Of a DNA stretch of 64,000 bases, positions 56,201-64,000 are shown one piece after another. The notes beneath the pieces are model-generated. The model made no database searches and had not been told where the DNA came from. It worked only from the letters and a program-made list of their open reading frames with translations. A program made the position numbers and the translations under genes. Source of the stretch: Psychrobacillus sp042944905 (lineage in GTDB: Bacteria; Bacillota; Bacilli; Bacillales_A; Planococcaceae); NCBI RefSeq assembly GCF_042944905.1, contig NZ_CP168496.1, forward strand, positions 3,224,001 to 3,288,000, read 5' to 3'. Numbering within the stretch: position 1 is the first letter of the stretch; each line of letters opens with the position of its first letter.

Positions 56201-59200
56201 CAGATGGGTTACTTCTGATGGCTAATGTATTTACAAACATCCCCATTATTTTTTGAAGATCCACATTTGTTCTGCCCGCCACAGGAATCCCTATAACAAG
56301 ATCTTCTTGTCCACTATATTTGGAAAGCAAGATACTAAACGCCGAGAATAGTACCATGTGCATCGTGCTTCCAGTCTCCCTCGAGATAATTCTTAACCCT
56401 TCTGTAATTTCTTTATTTATAGTCTTACTTAGGCTAGCACCTTCATAAGTTTTGAATGTTGGCCTCTCATTATCGTATGGGATATTTAATACTGGTATTT
56501 CGTTGTTAAATACTTTCATCCAGTACTCTTCCTGTTTTTTTACCTTATTTTTTTTAAATAATTCATTTTGCCATTCTGAGTAGTCTTTATATTGAATCGT
56601 CAGAGGCTCCATTTTTTCTCTTTCATAGAAAGCTTTAAATTCTTTCATTAAAATACTCATTGATACTCCATCGGATATGATATGATGCATATCTATTAAT
56701 AGATAAGTTTTTTTATTCTCCTCAACTAGTTCAGCTCTAAATAAAGGTGCTTCATCTAATTTAAATGGTCTTACAAATCCATCAAGCGTTGTACCAATGG
56801 TGAGTTTAAATTTACTATAGGAGTCTACCTTCTGAACAATCTCATAACCATTTGCTTTGAAAGACGTTCTTAATATTTCTTGCCTCTCTACTATTTTTTG
56901 AAATGTATCCTCTATCCTTTCAAATTCGACTTTCCCATGTATTTCTATTATTATAGGCATATTATACGCTGTACTTTGTTTGTCCATCTGTTGTAGAGTA
57001 TACATTCTTTTTTGAGAAGAAGATGCTTTGTAGAATGCTCGTTCTTCTGCTTTTTCTATCGTCACATACTGATTCTTTTGGGCATTTTTTATAAATTCAC
57101 TTAAACCACTAATCGTAGGATTATCAAATAGTACCTTTAACGGGATTTCTACATCTAACTCTTTATGAACTTTAGCCATCAACACGGTGGCCTTAAGTGA
57201 ATGTCCACCCAAATGAAAGAAATTATCATTTATACTTATTTTTTCGGTATCCAGTATTTCAGTCCACATCTCTGATAGTTTCTTTTCCACTCCGTTTCTC
57301 GGAGCTTCATATTTATTCGTTGTATTCCTCTTTGGTTCTGGAAGAGCTCTTCTGTCTAGTTTTCCATTTTGTGTCAAAGGTAATTTTTCTAATTGAGTAA
57401 AGTATGAAGGGATCATATATTCTGGCAATCTATCTTTTAAAAAAACTCTTAAATTTAGAATATCAACCTCTACCTTACTTACTAAATAAGCACAAATAAA
57501 TTTCTCCTGTTCCTTATTTTCATTTACAACAACGGCTACCTCTTTCAGCTCTTCATGTTGTAATAGAACATTCTCGATCTCTCCCAGCTCTATTCTAAAC
57601 CCTCTGATTTTAACCTGGTTATCTATACGTCCCAAACATTCAATGTTTCCATCAGGTAGCCATTTTGCCAAGTCACCTGTTTTATACATTTTTTGACCTA
57701 CCTTAAATGGGTTATCTACAAATTTTTCTTTTGTTAGTTCTGGTCTGTTTAGATATCCTCTCGCTAACCCATCACCACTTATGCATAACTCCCCAGGTAT
57801 TCCTATTGGCATTAGCTTAAGGTTCTTATCGACTATATACACTTGGGTATTTGAAATAGGCTTTCCAATTGGAGTATTCCTCATTAATATTGTTTCTTCT
57901 CTATTCACTAAATATATACTCGAATCTACACAACACTCTGTTGGACCATATACATTACTAATCTTTAACTCTTTCGAAGCTTTAAATAGTTTTTCTAAAA
58001 GTTTATTATTTAACCTATCACCACCAATTAGTAAATGCTTAATTCTAAGCTCTTTATCAACACCTATAAATTCAGACATCACTTCCAAATGAGCAGGCGT
58101 TCCATCTGAAATGTCGATTTTATTTTTTTCATAATATTTTAATAGCTTTTCTGCATCTCTTCTTACTTCATCATCAGCAATATATAGAGCATGACCATTA
58201 ACCAATGCAGCAAAGATTTGCTTTACGGATCCATCAAAATAAAATGGTGCTACAAGTCCCACTTTTAATTTTTCAGGATATTGGTAGTAAATCTCTTTAT
58301 TTAAAGCCAAAACTAAGTTATGTACACTTTTATGTTCAATCATTACACCTTTAGGGACACCCGTTGTTCCTGAAGTATAGATAACATAAGCTAGGTTGTT
58401 AGAAGTGTTGTTTTTTTTCAAGTTACTAGAATCTTCCTTTTTTTGAAGTTCGTCTTTCACCTCCAAGAATTCTCCTTTAAATTCAGGGATATCTGTTAAA
58501 TGTCTAGCACCAATTAACACTTTACTTTTACTATCTTCTAATACAAATTGAAGTCTTTCCTTTGAATAGCCTGGATCTATAGGTAAATAGGCTCCCCCAG
58601 CTTTGAGAATTCCCAGTATTCCTATAATCATCTCCAAAGATCTATCTCCAATTATTCCTACAACTATATCTGCTTTAACACCTTTTTTTCTTAATCCTCT
58701 TGCCAAATAGTTAGCCATCTCGTTTAACTCTCGATAGGTTAATTGTTCATCTTTACATACCACAGCAATATCATTCGGGTTCTTTTCAACCTGTGCTTCA
58801 AATAACTCTTGAATTGTTCGAATACCTGAATAAATCAATTTATTATCATTAAAATCAAAAAGAATTTTTTCTTTTTCAATATTTGTTAATAGTTCAAAAT
58901 CTGATAGCTTTTTATCAATATTTTCAAACGCTTGTTTCATAATATTCAAATAAACATCAATTATTTTTTCTATAGTTTCAGATTTAAATAAACTCGAATT
59001 ATATACCAGTTCTAGAAAAATTGAATTTTCCTCTTTTACAATTAAGAATGTTATTTGATTTTTTTTATGGTTTGTTAAAGCACTAATATCTTTTTCATTA
59101 TGGATATTTTTCATAGTACAACTGACTGGCAATATATCAAAAATATCCTTAATACCAATCTTATTGGTAATTTGATCAAGAGGGAAAATCTGATTTTTAT

Positions 59201-59615
59201 ATGATTCTAAAATATTATCTTTTGTATTCATCAATAATTCTTTAAATGATATACTTTCATTTAAAGAATCTTTGATTGGCAAAATATTATTTAAAGTTGT
59301 TTCTTGACTAGATTTAATGTAAACTGGTGAGCCAATTATTATATGGCCAATACCACTAAACTTGAATAGTTCTATTTTTAGTATTGAAAGCATGAGTGTA
59401 TAAATTGATAGATCATTATTCTTTGTAATTGCAATTAATTTGTTAAATAAATGTTCATCTATTTTTCTACTCATTTTATCTCTTTTATAACCCGAGCCAT
59501 TGTAATCGGCGGAAAATGTAGTTTTTTCTACTAAAGGAAATAATTTCTCTTTCCAGTATTCTTCAGATTTTTTAATCTGCTCTAATGAGCTAAGTATTAT
59601 TTTATTTTCACTCAT
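53238..59615 (-). CDS. Nonribosomal peptide synthetase B: half-C, A(Glu-like), PCP, C, A(Orn), PCP, TE
   Basis: 2125 residues from the ATG at 59615 (GGAG 8 nt upstream). Order: C-terminal half of a condensation domain (~1-245, no HHxxxDG), A1 (~265-765), PCP1 (GGHSLKA, ~830), full C domain with HHIISDG (~870-1300), A2 (~1330-1810), PCP2 (GGHSLKL), thioesterase (~1890-2125, GYSAGG). Pocket residues by position with GrsA: A1 D-G-K-D-L-G-V-V-D (Glu-type), A2 D-V-G-E-I-G-S-I-D (Orn-type). No epimerase domain. The TE ends the chain, so this protein releases the peptide. A 2-kb part is repeated in NRPS A. Confidence 0.92.
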   Translation of the reverse strand: MSENKIILSSLEQIKKSEEYWKEKLFPLVEKTTFSADYNGSGYKRDKMSRKIDEHLFNKLIAITKNNDLSIYTLMLSILKIELFKFSGIGHIIIGSPVYIKSSQETTLNNILPIKDSLNESISFKELLMNTKDNILESYKNQIFPLDQITNKIGIKDIFDILPVSCTMKNIHNEKDISALTNHKKNQITFLIVKEENSIFLELVYNSSLFKSETIEKIIDVYLNIMKQAFENIDKKLSDFELLTNIEKEKILFDFNDNKLIYSGIRTIQELFEAQVEKNPNDIAVVCKDEQLTYRELNEMANYLARGLRKKGVKADIVVGIIGDRSLEMIIGILGILKAGGAYLPIDPGYSKERLQFVLEDSKSKVLIGARHLTDIPEFKGEFLEVKDELQKKEDSSNLKKNNTSNNLAYVIYTSGTTGVPKGVMIEHKSVHNLVLALNKEIYYQYPEKLKVGLVAPFYFDGSVKQIFAALVNGHALYIADDEVRRDAEKLLKYYEKNKIDISDGTPAHLEVMSEFIGVDKELRIKHLLIGGDRLNNKLLEKLFKASKELKISNVYGPTECCVDSSIYLVNREETILMRNTPIGKPISNTQVYIVDKNLKLMPIGIPGELCISGDGLARGYLNRPELTKEKFVDNPFKVGQKMYKTGDLAKWLPDGNIECLGRIDNQVKIRGFRIELGEIENVLLQHEELKEVAVVVNENKEQEKFICAYLVSKVEVDILNLRVFLKDRLPEYMIPSYFTQLEKLPLTQNGKLDRRALPEPKRNTTNKYEAPRNGVEKKLSEMWTEILDTEKISINDNFFHLGGHSLKATVLMAKVHKELDVEIPLKVLFDNPTISGLSEFIKNAQKNQYVTIEKAEERAFYKASSSQKRMYTLQQMDKQSTAYNMPIIIEIHGKVEFERIEDTFQKIVERQEILRTSFKANGYEIVQKVDSYSKFKLTIGTTLDGFVRPFKLDEAPLFRAELVEENKKTYLLIDMHHIISDGVSMSILMKEFKAFYEREKMEPLTIQYKDYSEWQNELFKKNKVKKQEEYWMKVFNNEIPVLNIPYDNERPTFKTYEGASLSKTINKEITEGLRIISRETGSTMHMVLFSAFSILLSKYSGQEDLVIGIPVAGRTNVDLQKIMGMFVNTLAIRSNPSGEKSYDEFLKEIKSSLLTAYENQDYQLEKLIENLNIRRDAGRNPLFDVMFSMDDAFEGKELELVGTTFRLHDFENKTSKFDITLNVVEQEETLELNFEYCTNLFNSESIEKISKHYKKILSTIILDRVTKISAIDLLVEKEKNQLLLEFNNTKTEYPEDMTIQKMFEEQVEKEPNKMAVKFEDRHLTYQELNDRANSLARVLIAKGVKANSIVGIMVERSLQMVVGIMGILKAGVAYLPIDPNYPEDRINYLLSDSQCDFLITQTDFMDKLSFNGLLVDLYCSENFEQSTENINPIYNPEDLAYIIYTSGTTGNPKGVMVQNNNLVNATYFWRRHYRLNDFDVNLLQLAGVSFDVFAGDLSRSLLSGGTMHIVSYETKLDMQKLFEIIMSEKITIFESTPNHILAFTRYLKQKKLKLENLRLLILGSDSCSISDYKTLVEEYGNQIRILNSYGVTEATIDSSYYESSYENIPDISNTPIGKPLDNTKFYILDKNQKMQPMEVCGELYIAGKGIARGYLNRPELTKEKFVANPFEPGTKMYKTGDLARWLPDGNVEFLGRIDNQVKIRGFRIELGEVEDGLLQHRAVSEAIVVSRDNKENGKYLCAYIVCEDEVNNLELKNFIKKGLPDYMVPAYIVQLENMPLTPNGKIDRKALPEPNIENLILDEYESPRNEVEEKLVEIWSETLGVKKIGINDNFFDLGGHSLKLLLVISQVNRFLGDHIPLKGLLQNQTIKQLSNYIVSLDKNDDLRNSPILLNAQKDLRIFAFPPIGGFGLAYQKLANNLEDYSLYAFDYLEEENKIDMYIEAITHAQPNGPYILLGYSAGGHLAYQVAASLEKYGNEVSDLIIMDVEPINIKSVTSEEALKKSFEEYKNMREKDESFVEIIKDTYAKEQFFRKVESYYKYLNEMVYQGIISSNIHVMKAFSISPKSERHHLQNNWQKFTKKNAYISNGSGLHRMMLSDDRFVKRNAKIIERILKGDKKEGVI
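55867..57866. repeat. 2,000-bp direct repeat, copy in NRPS B
   Basis: Copy of 59826-61825 with constant offset 3959. One difference seen (A at 57841, G at 61800; gives Val against Ala). Covers the end of A1 from the QxYIVDKN strand through PCP1 and nearly the whole C domain. Confidence 0.9.
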
Positions 59616-59677
59616 ACCTCTCACTCCAAAATATTCAAATTATGTGTAGTATTAATTATTTAATATAACTATTTTAA

Positions 59678-62600
59678 TTAGAAACTGAAGTCAATTTCAT
59701 GAATAGAATCTTTAATTAAGTTGTTTATAGAATTTATTTCCTCTTGAGTAGCTAGACAAATGTTTTTTATTTTTTTATTCCTATTTTCACCTATTTGTTT
59801 AAGCAGGTTATCAAGATGTACTAGAATTTTCTCTATACTTTCACTATTAAACAAATTGGTACAATACTCAAAATTAAGTTCTAAAGTTTCTTCTTGTTCT
59901 ACTACATTTAATGTAATATCAAACTTCGATGTTTTATTTTCAAAATCATGTAACCTAAAAGTCGTTCCCACTAGTTCTAGTTCCTTGCCCTCAAAGGCAT
60001 CATCCATACTAAACATCACGTCAAATAATGGGTTTCTTCCCGCATCCCTTCTTATATTTAAGTTTTCTATTAGTTTTTCCAATTGATAATCTTGATTTTC
60101 ATACGCTGTTAACAAGCTACTTTTTATTTCTTTTAAAAATTCATCGTATGATTTTTCGCCAGATGGGTTACTTCTGATGGCTAATGTATTTACAAACATC
60201 CCCATTATTTTTTGAAGATCCACATTTGTTCTGCCCGCCACAGGAATCCCTATAACAAGATCTTCTTGTCCACTATATTTGGAAAGCAAGATACTAAACG
60301 CCGAGAATAGTACCATGTGCATCGTGCTTCCAGTCTCCCTCGAGATAATTCTTAACCCTTCTGTAATTTCTTTATTTATAGTCTTACTTAGGCTAGCACC
60401 TTCATAAGTTTTGAATGTTGGCCTCTCATTATCGTATGGGATATTTAATACTGGTATTTCGTTGTTAAATACTTTCATCCAGTACTCTTCCTGTTTTTTT
60501 ACCTTATTTTTTTTAAATAATTCATTTTGCCATTCTGAGTAGTCTTTATATTGAATCGTCAGAGGCTCCATTTTTTCTCTTTCATAGAAAGCTTTAAATT
60601 CTTTCATTAAAATACTCATTGATACTCCATCGGATATGATATGATGCATATCTATTAATAGATAAGTTTTTTTATTCTCCTCAACTAGTTCAGCTCTAAA
60701 TAAAGGTGCTTCATCTAATTTAAATGGTCTTACAAATCCATCAAGCGTTGTACCAATGGTGAGTTTAAATTTACTATAGGAGTCTACCTTCTGAACAATC
60801 TCATAACCATTTGCTTTGAAAGACGTTCTTAATATTTCTTGCCTCTCTACTATTTTTTGAAATGTATCCTCTATCCTTTCAAATTCGACTTTCCCATGTA
60901 TTTCTATTATTATAGGCATATTATACGCTGTACTTTGTTTGTCCATCTGTTGTAGAGTATACATTCTTTTTTGAGAAGAAGATGCTTTGTAGAATGCTCG
61001 TTCTTCTGCTTTTTCTATCGTCACATACTGATTCTTTTGGGCATTTTTTATAAATTCACTTAAACCACTAATCGTAGGATTATCAAATAGTACCTTTAAC
61101 GGGATTTCTACATCTAACTCTTTATGAACTTTAGCCATCAACACGGTGGCCTTAAGTGAATGTCCACCCAAATGAAAGAAATTATCATTTATACTTATTT
61201 TTTCGGTATCCAGTATTTCAGTCCACATCTCTGATAGTTTCTTTTCCACTCCGTTTCTCGGAGCTTCATATTTATTCGTTGTATTCCTCTTTGGTTCTGG
61301 AAGAGCTCTTCTGTCTAGTTTTCCATTTTGTGTCAAAGGTAATTTTTCTAATTGAGTAAAGTATGAAGGGATCATATATTCTGGCAATCTATCTTTTAAA
61401 AAAACTCTTAAATTTAGAATATCAACCTCTACCTTACTTACTAAATAAGCACAAATAAATTTCTCCTGTTCCTTATTTTCATTTACAACAACGGCTACCT
61501 CTTTCAGCTCTTCATGTTGTAATAGAACATTCTCGATCTCTCCCAGCTCTATTCTAAACCCTCTGATTTTAACCTGGTTATCTATACGTCCCAAACATTC
61601 AATGTTTCCATCAGGTAGCCATTTTGCCAAGTCACCTGTTTTATACATTTTTTGACCTACCTTAAATGGGTTATCTACAAATTTTTCTTTTGTTAGTTCT
61701 GGTCTGTTTAGATATCCTCTCGCTAACCCATCACCACTTATGCATAACTCCCCAGGTATTCCTATTGGCATTAGCTTAAGGTTCTTATCGACTATATACG
61801 CTTGGGTATTTGAAATAGGCTTTCCTATTAATACTAAATTTTTATAATCTCTTTCGATGTCATAAATATGAACAATGCATCCAACCGTTGCTTCTGTCGG
61901 ACCATATTCATTTACTATTTCTAATCTATTATTAAATAAATTGCTAATATTTTTGGCTAATTCTACTGTAAAGTCCTCTCCGCCTACAATAATTTTCTTA
62001 ATTGAGTTGTTTACATAATTCATTTCTTTTAGCAAACTCAAATGAGCAGGAGTTAACTTAACTATTGAATTATTATTAACCTCAAATACTTCATTAATTA
62101 GTTTCACTGAATCAAGGTTTCTATGTATAACCATAGTATTTCCACTTATTAGTGGGGAAAATATTGAGGTAACTGTTAAATCAAAAGAAGTAGAGGTATA
62201 AAATGGCATATGTAATTTTTCATTAGCATAATACTTATTAATCCCATATACGATATAGTTAACTAATGATCTCTGTTCTATCATTACCCCCTTAGGATTA
62301 CCAGTGGTACCAGAAGTATAAATAATATAAGCTAAGTCATTGGGATTGGACTTTAGTTCTAAGTTATTAGACTGCCCCATGTATAATTGTTTATTAAATA
62401 AATCCAGGATTTCCCCTTCAAACTCTATGTTGTCTATTAAGTCAGTTATGCTTAACAAAAATTTACTACCACTATCCTTCAAAATGTATTGTATTCTTTC
62501 TTTTGGATAAATGGGATCTATAGGTAAATAAGCTCCTCCAGCTTTCAAAATCGCTAGTATTCCTATTACCATTTCTATTGATCTATCTAACATAATTCCA

Positions 62601-62833
62601 ACAATTGTATCAGTAACGATACCTTTTTCCTTTAACTCTCTTGCCAAAGAATTTGCTTTACCATTCAACTCCTTATAAGTTAAATGTTTATTATCAAATA
62701 CTACAGCTGTTAAGTTAGGTGTTTTTTCCACCTGTTCTTCAAACAATATCTTTATCGTTTTTTCTTTTGGATACTTTGTTTCTGTATCATTGAACTCATG
62801 TAATAGTGTAACCGAGCACATTATTCCAGGCAC
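59678..62833 (-). CDS. Nonribosomal peptide synthetase A: A(Asn), PCP, C; 5' end cut off by a transposon
   Basis: 1051 residues: A domain (~10-520; STSGTTGNPKG, YGPTEATVG, YKTGDLAKW), PCP (GGHSLKA, ~590) and complete C domain (HHIISDG) at the C-terminus. Pocket D-L-T-K-I-G-E-V-G matches the Asn code. The first nine residues and the GTG start come from the transposon end (boundary at 62806/62807); genuine sequence starts with LLHEFNDTE, normally the linker after a C domain. So upstream domains are missing from this gene here. The last residues after C lead to a 63-bp gap before NRPS B. Confidence 0.88.
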   Translation of the reverse strand: MPGIMCSVTLLHEFNDTETKYPKEKTIKILFEEQVEKTPNLTAVVFDNKHLTYKELNGKANSLARELKEKGIVTDTIVGIMLDRSIEMVIGILAILKAGGAYLPIDPIYPKERIQYILKDSGSKFLLSITDLIDNIEFEGEILDLFNKQLYMGQSNNLELKSNPNDLAYIIYTSGTTGNPKGVMIEQRSLVNYIVYGINKYYANEKLHMPFYTSTSFDLTVTSIFSPLISGNTMVIHRNLDSVKLINEVFEVNNNSIVKLTPAHLSLLKEMNYVNNSIKKIIVGGEDFTVELAKNISNLFNNRLEIVNEYGPTEATVGCIVHIYDIERDYKNLVLIGKPISNTQAYIVDKNLKLMPIGIPGELCISGDGLARGYLNRPELTKEKFVDNPFKVGQKMYKTGDLAKWLPDGNIECLGRIDNQVKIRGFRIELGEIENVLLQHEELKEVAVVVNENKEQEKFICAYLVSKVEVDILNLRVFLKDRLPEYMIPSYFTQLEKLPLTQNGKLDRRALPEPKRNTTNKYEAPRNGVEKKLSEMWTEILDTEKISINDNFFHLGGHSLKATVLMAKVHKELDVEIPLKVLFDNPTISGLSEFIKNAQKNQYVTIEKAEERAFYKASSSQKRMYTLQQMDKQSTAYNMPIIIEIHGKVEFERIEDTFQKIVERQEILRTSFKANGYEIVQKVDSYSKFKLTIGTTLDGFVRPFKLDEAPLFRAELVEENKKTYLLIDMHHIISDGVSMSILMKEFKAFYEREKMEPLTIQYKDYSEWQNELFKKNKVKKQEEYWMKVFNNEIPVLNIPYDNERPTFKTYEGASLSKTINKEITEGLRIISRETGSTMHMVLFSAFSILLSKYSGQEDLVIGIPVAGRTNVDLQKIMGMFVNTLAIRSNPSGEKSYDEFLKEIKSSLLTAYENQDYQLEKLIENLNIRRDAGRNPLFDVMFSMDDAFEGKELELVGTTFRLHDFENKTSKFDITLNVVEQEETLELNFEYCTNLFNSESIEKILVHLDNLLKQIGENRNKKIKNICLATQEEINSINNLIKDSIHEIDFSF
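59826..61825. repeat. 2,000-bp direct repeat, copy in NRPS A
   Basis: Partner of 55867-57866. The borders are sharp: before and after them the two genes differ in ordinary NRPS fashion, with different A-domain cores. Confidence 0.9.
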
Positions 62834-62943
62834 TTCTTTTCACATTAATCCAGTGGGAAATCTGAAATAATGTGCTATTTTTTTCACTTAATTTCAGAAT
62901 GTGCCCAACTTTATTCACATTAATCCATCTATCCATAAACAAA

Positions 62944-62966
62944 AGAAAACCCCTAAAACGGGGTGT
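62944..62966 (-). terminator. Terminator at the end of the transposon genes
   Basis: ACCCC/GGGGT stem with TAAAAC loop; on the minus strand followed by TTTTCTTTTG. It overlaps the stop codon of the small gene. Confidence 0.7.
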
Positions 62967-63210
62967 CTAGTGGTATATATTCTATTGTATTGATCCGAAT
63001 CTTGTACACCTCATTTAGGTGAAGAATGAAAATAACCTCATAATCCAACGTGACGAACCAATCTATATCTTTCTCTAAATATGCGTTAAAATATCGTTGC
63101 TGAATCCGCAACTCAAACGTATAGCCTTGTTGTACCCAGTAACGCGTCTGACCAATCCACACCCGCCACTCTTGCTCTCGCTGATCATAAACTAAGATGC
63201 CTCGCTTCAT
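62953..63210 (-). CDS. DUF5348-like small transposon protein
   Basis: 85 residues (MKRGILVYDQREQEWRVWIG..., FELRIQQRYFNAYLEKDIDW), rich in aromatic and charged residues. I believe this is the DUF5348 type often found with ExeA-like ATPases of transposons. Start overlaps the ATPase stop. Function unknown. Confidence 0.7.
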   Translation of the reverse strand: MKRGILVYDQREQEWRVWIGQTRYWVQQGYTFELRIQQRYFNAYLEKDIDWFVTLDYEVIFILHLNEVYKIRINTIEYIPLDTPF

Positions 63211-63989
63211 GCTAAACCACTATCTTCTACGGCTAACCGGACGATTTCCTCATCAATCTGTTCTTTCTTTAATTGCGAGCCAAATAATAAACTATTCACC
63301 GTTAATGTATTAATGACTCTAGGCCAACCTTGCGACCGCAAGGTGATTGCTTCTATAGCTGATTCAGTGAAAATCGGCATTTTTGCTCCGGCTAACTTCA
63401 AATGATGATTGATATAATTGGAAACTTCCACTTTAGTCAATGGCTGGATCTCATACTTCATAATCATTCTTTGTGATAGTGGTCGATGATGATTTAACAT
63501 TAATCGTGTTTTTAAATGCGGTAAACCTGATAATACTAAAATATAAGGATTTGTTGAATCCATTTGAAAATTAAACAATAAAGCTATATCTTGCAAGAAT
63601 GCATCTTTTGCCATATGCATTTCATCTAAAATGAAAACAGGCGTTATTTTTCGTTCAAAAGCCATTCGCTCAATACCTTGTTGAATTTGTCTAAAAAGAT
63701 CTACTTTACGGAACTTCGGTTCCTCTCCTAATCCATAGACCAGACCACGATAAAAATCCATCACACCGCCTGTCGAGAGCGGAAAGTAGATGACATGATA
63801 TAAAGATGGATTAAGCGATTCTTTAAACGATCGCAGGGTAAAGGTTTTCCCTACACCAGGATCGCCAATAAGAAGACCCATCCCCTTTGATTTTTGCAAA
63901 TAATGTAATGCACTAATTGCACCTTGATAATCAGTAGAAAGAAATGCATCGGAAGATGCGATCTCTTTTGAGAATGGTGCTTGAGCCAA
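63207..63989 (-). CDS. ExeA/TniB-like AAA ATPase of the transposon
   Basis: 260 residues: Walker A GDPGVGKT (~43-50), Walker B VFILDEMHMA, sensor region LVLSGLPHLK and arginine-rich RPLSQRMIMKYE. This family assists DDE transposases in target choice, as TniB, TnsC or IS21 IstB do. ATG start at 63989; 11 bases remain to the window end, so the transposase gene is presumed upstream. Confidence 0.85.
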   Translation of the reverse strand: MAQAPFSKEIASSDAFLSTDYQGAISALHYLQKSKGMGLLIGDPGVGKTFTLRSFKESLNPSLYHVIYFPLSTGGVMDFYRGLVYGLGEEPKFRKVDLFRQIQQGIERMAFERKITPVFILDEMHMAKDAFLQDIALLFNFQMDSTNPYILVLSGLPHLKTRLMLNHHRPLSQRMIMKYEIQPLTKVEVSNYINHHLKLAGAKMPIFTESAIEAITLRSQGWPRVINTLTVNSLLFGSQLKKEQIDEEIVRLAVEDSGLA

Positions 63990-64000
63990 CGAGTAAAATG

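Larger units (their letters stand above)
62807..64000 (-). mobile_element. End of a TniB/ExeA-type transposon (partial)
   Basis: The NRPS sequence stops at 62806 and TGTAACCGAGCACATTA begins, a TGT-type end. Within 62814-62930 are repeated sites: TTCACATTAATCCA at 62839 and 62914, the related GCACATTATTCCAG at 62816 and its inverse at about 62862. Multiple end repeats plus an ATPase partner are typical of Tn552/Tn5053/Tn7-like transposons. The transposase gene should lie beyond 64000. Confidence 0.7.

Noticed and set aside
1..64000. CRISPR array
   Set aside because: No series of regularly spaced short repeats with unique spacers was seen; the repeat at 1-530 is coding collagen-like DNA.

Overview
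The window looks like the chromosome of a low-GC, endospore-forming Firmicute of the Bacillaceae/Planococcaceae type (Psychrobacillus, Lysinibacillus or Sporosarcina relatives would fit, but I cannot fix the genus). Pointers are AGGAGG-type ribosome binding sites with frequent TTG starts, a BclA-like collagen-repeat protein, two YesMN two-component systems, DUF1292 proteins and SLH-anchored YcdB/YcdC-type proteins.

Layout. (1) 1-2.9 kb: 3' part of a collagen-like exosporium-type gene, a convergent GT2 glycosyltransferase and a small helical protein. (2) 3-9.7 kb: an MFS transporter, then a ccdA / lipoprotein thioredoxin / lipoprotein msrAB operon for methionine sulfoxide repair outside the membrane, followed by a YesN/YesM regulator pair. 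(3) 9.9-15.2 kb: two paralogous secreted YcdB/YcdC-SLH proteins and a DUF1292 protein. (4) 15.4-22.2 kb: amidohydrolase plus polar amino acid ABC transporter operon, divergent from a second YesN/YesM pair. (5) 22.3-25.2 kb: a second DUF1292 protein, a MutS2-like ATPase without Smr domain behind a long structured leader, and a tRNA-Val-like gene. (6) 25.185-44.337 kb: a 19-kb integrative island bounded by 28-bp direct repeats of the tRNA 3' end. It carries an integrase/excisionase module, three tandem tyrosine recombinases (RIT-type), small proteins, an ORF-less group II intron inside a decayed lipoprotein gene, an IS6-family element, a Gabija-like OLD nuclease + UvrD helicase operon with a HEPN/zinc-ribbon gene, an integrase remnant and a two-gene module with a second HEPN-type protein. 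(7) 44.4-45.3 kb: recombinase remnants. (8) 45.5-62.8 kb: a minus-strand NRPS gene cluster. (9) 62.8-64 kb: the end of a TniB/ExeA-type transposon that has cut into the upstream NRPS gene.

How the parts work together. The island is a mobile defence cassette: integrase and excisionase move it in and out of the tRNA gene, and the cargo combines a two-gene nuclease/helicase system with two RX4H HEPN proteins that are probable RNases. The biosynthetic cluster has two NRPS proteins whose adenylation pockets I read as Asn, Glu-like and Orn, closed by a thioesterase, together with a free carrier protein, a PaaK-like ligase, a second AMP ligase, a Sir2-like protein, a TatD-like hydrolase, two Nudix proteins and a DUF2920 hydrolase. 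This combination is unusual and I do not recognise a characterised pathway in it. A 2,000-bp near-identical repeat links the two NRPS genes, and the transposon has removed whatever preceded the Asn module, so the pathway may be broken in this strain.
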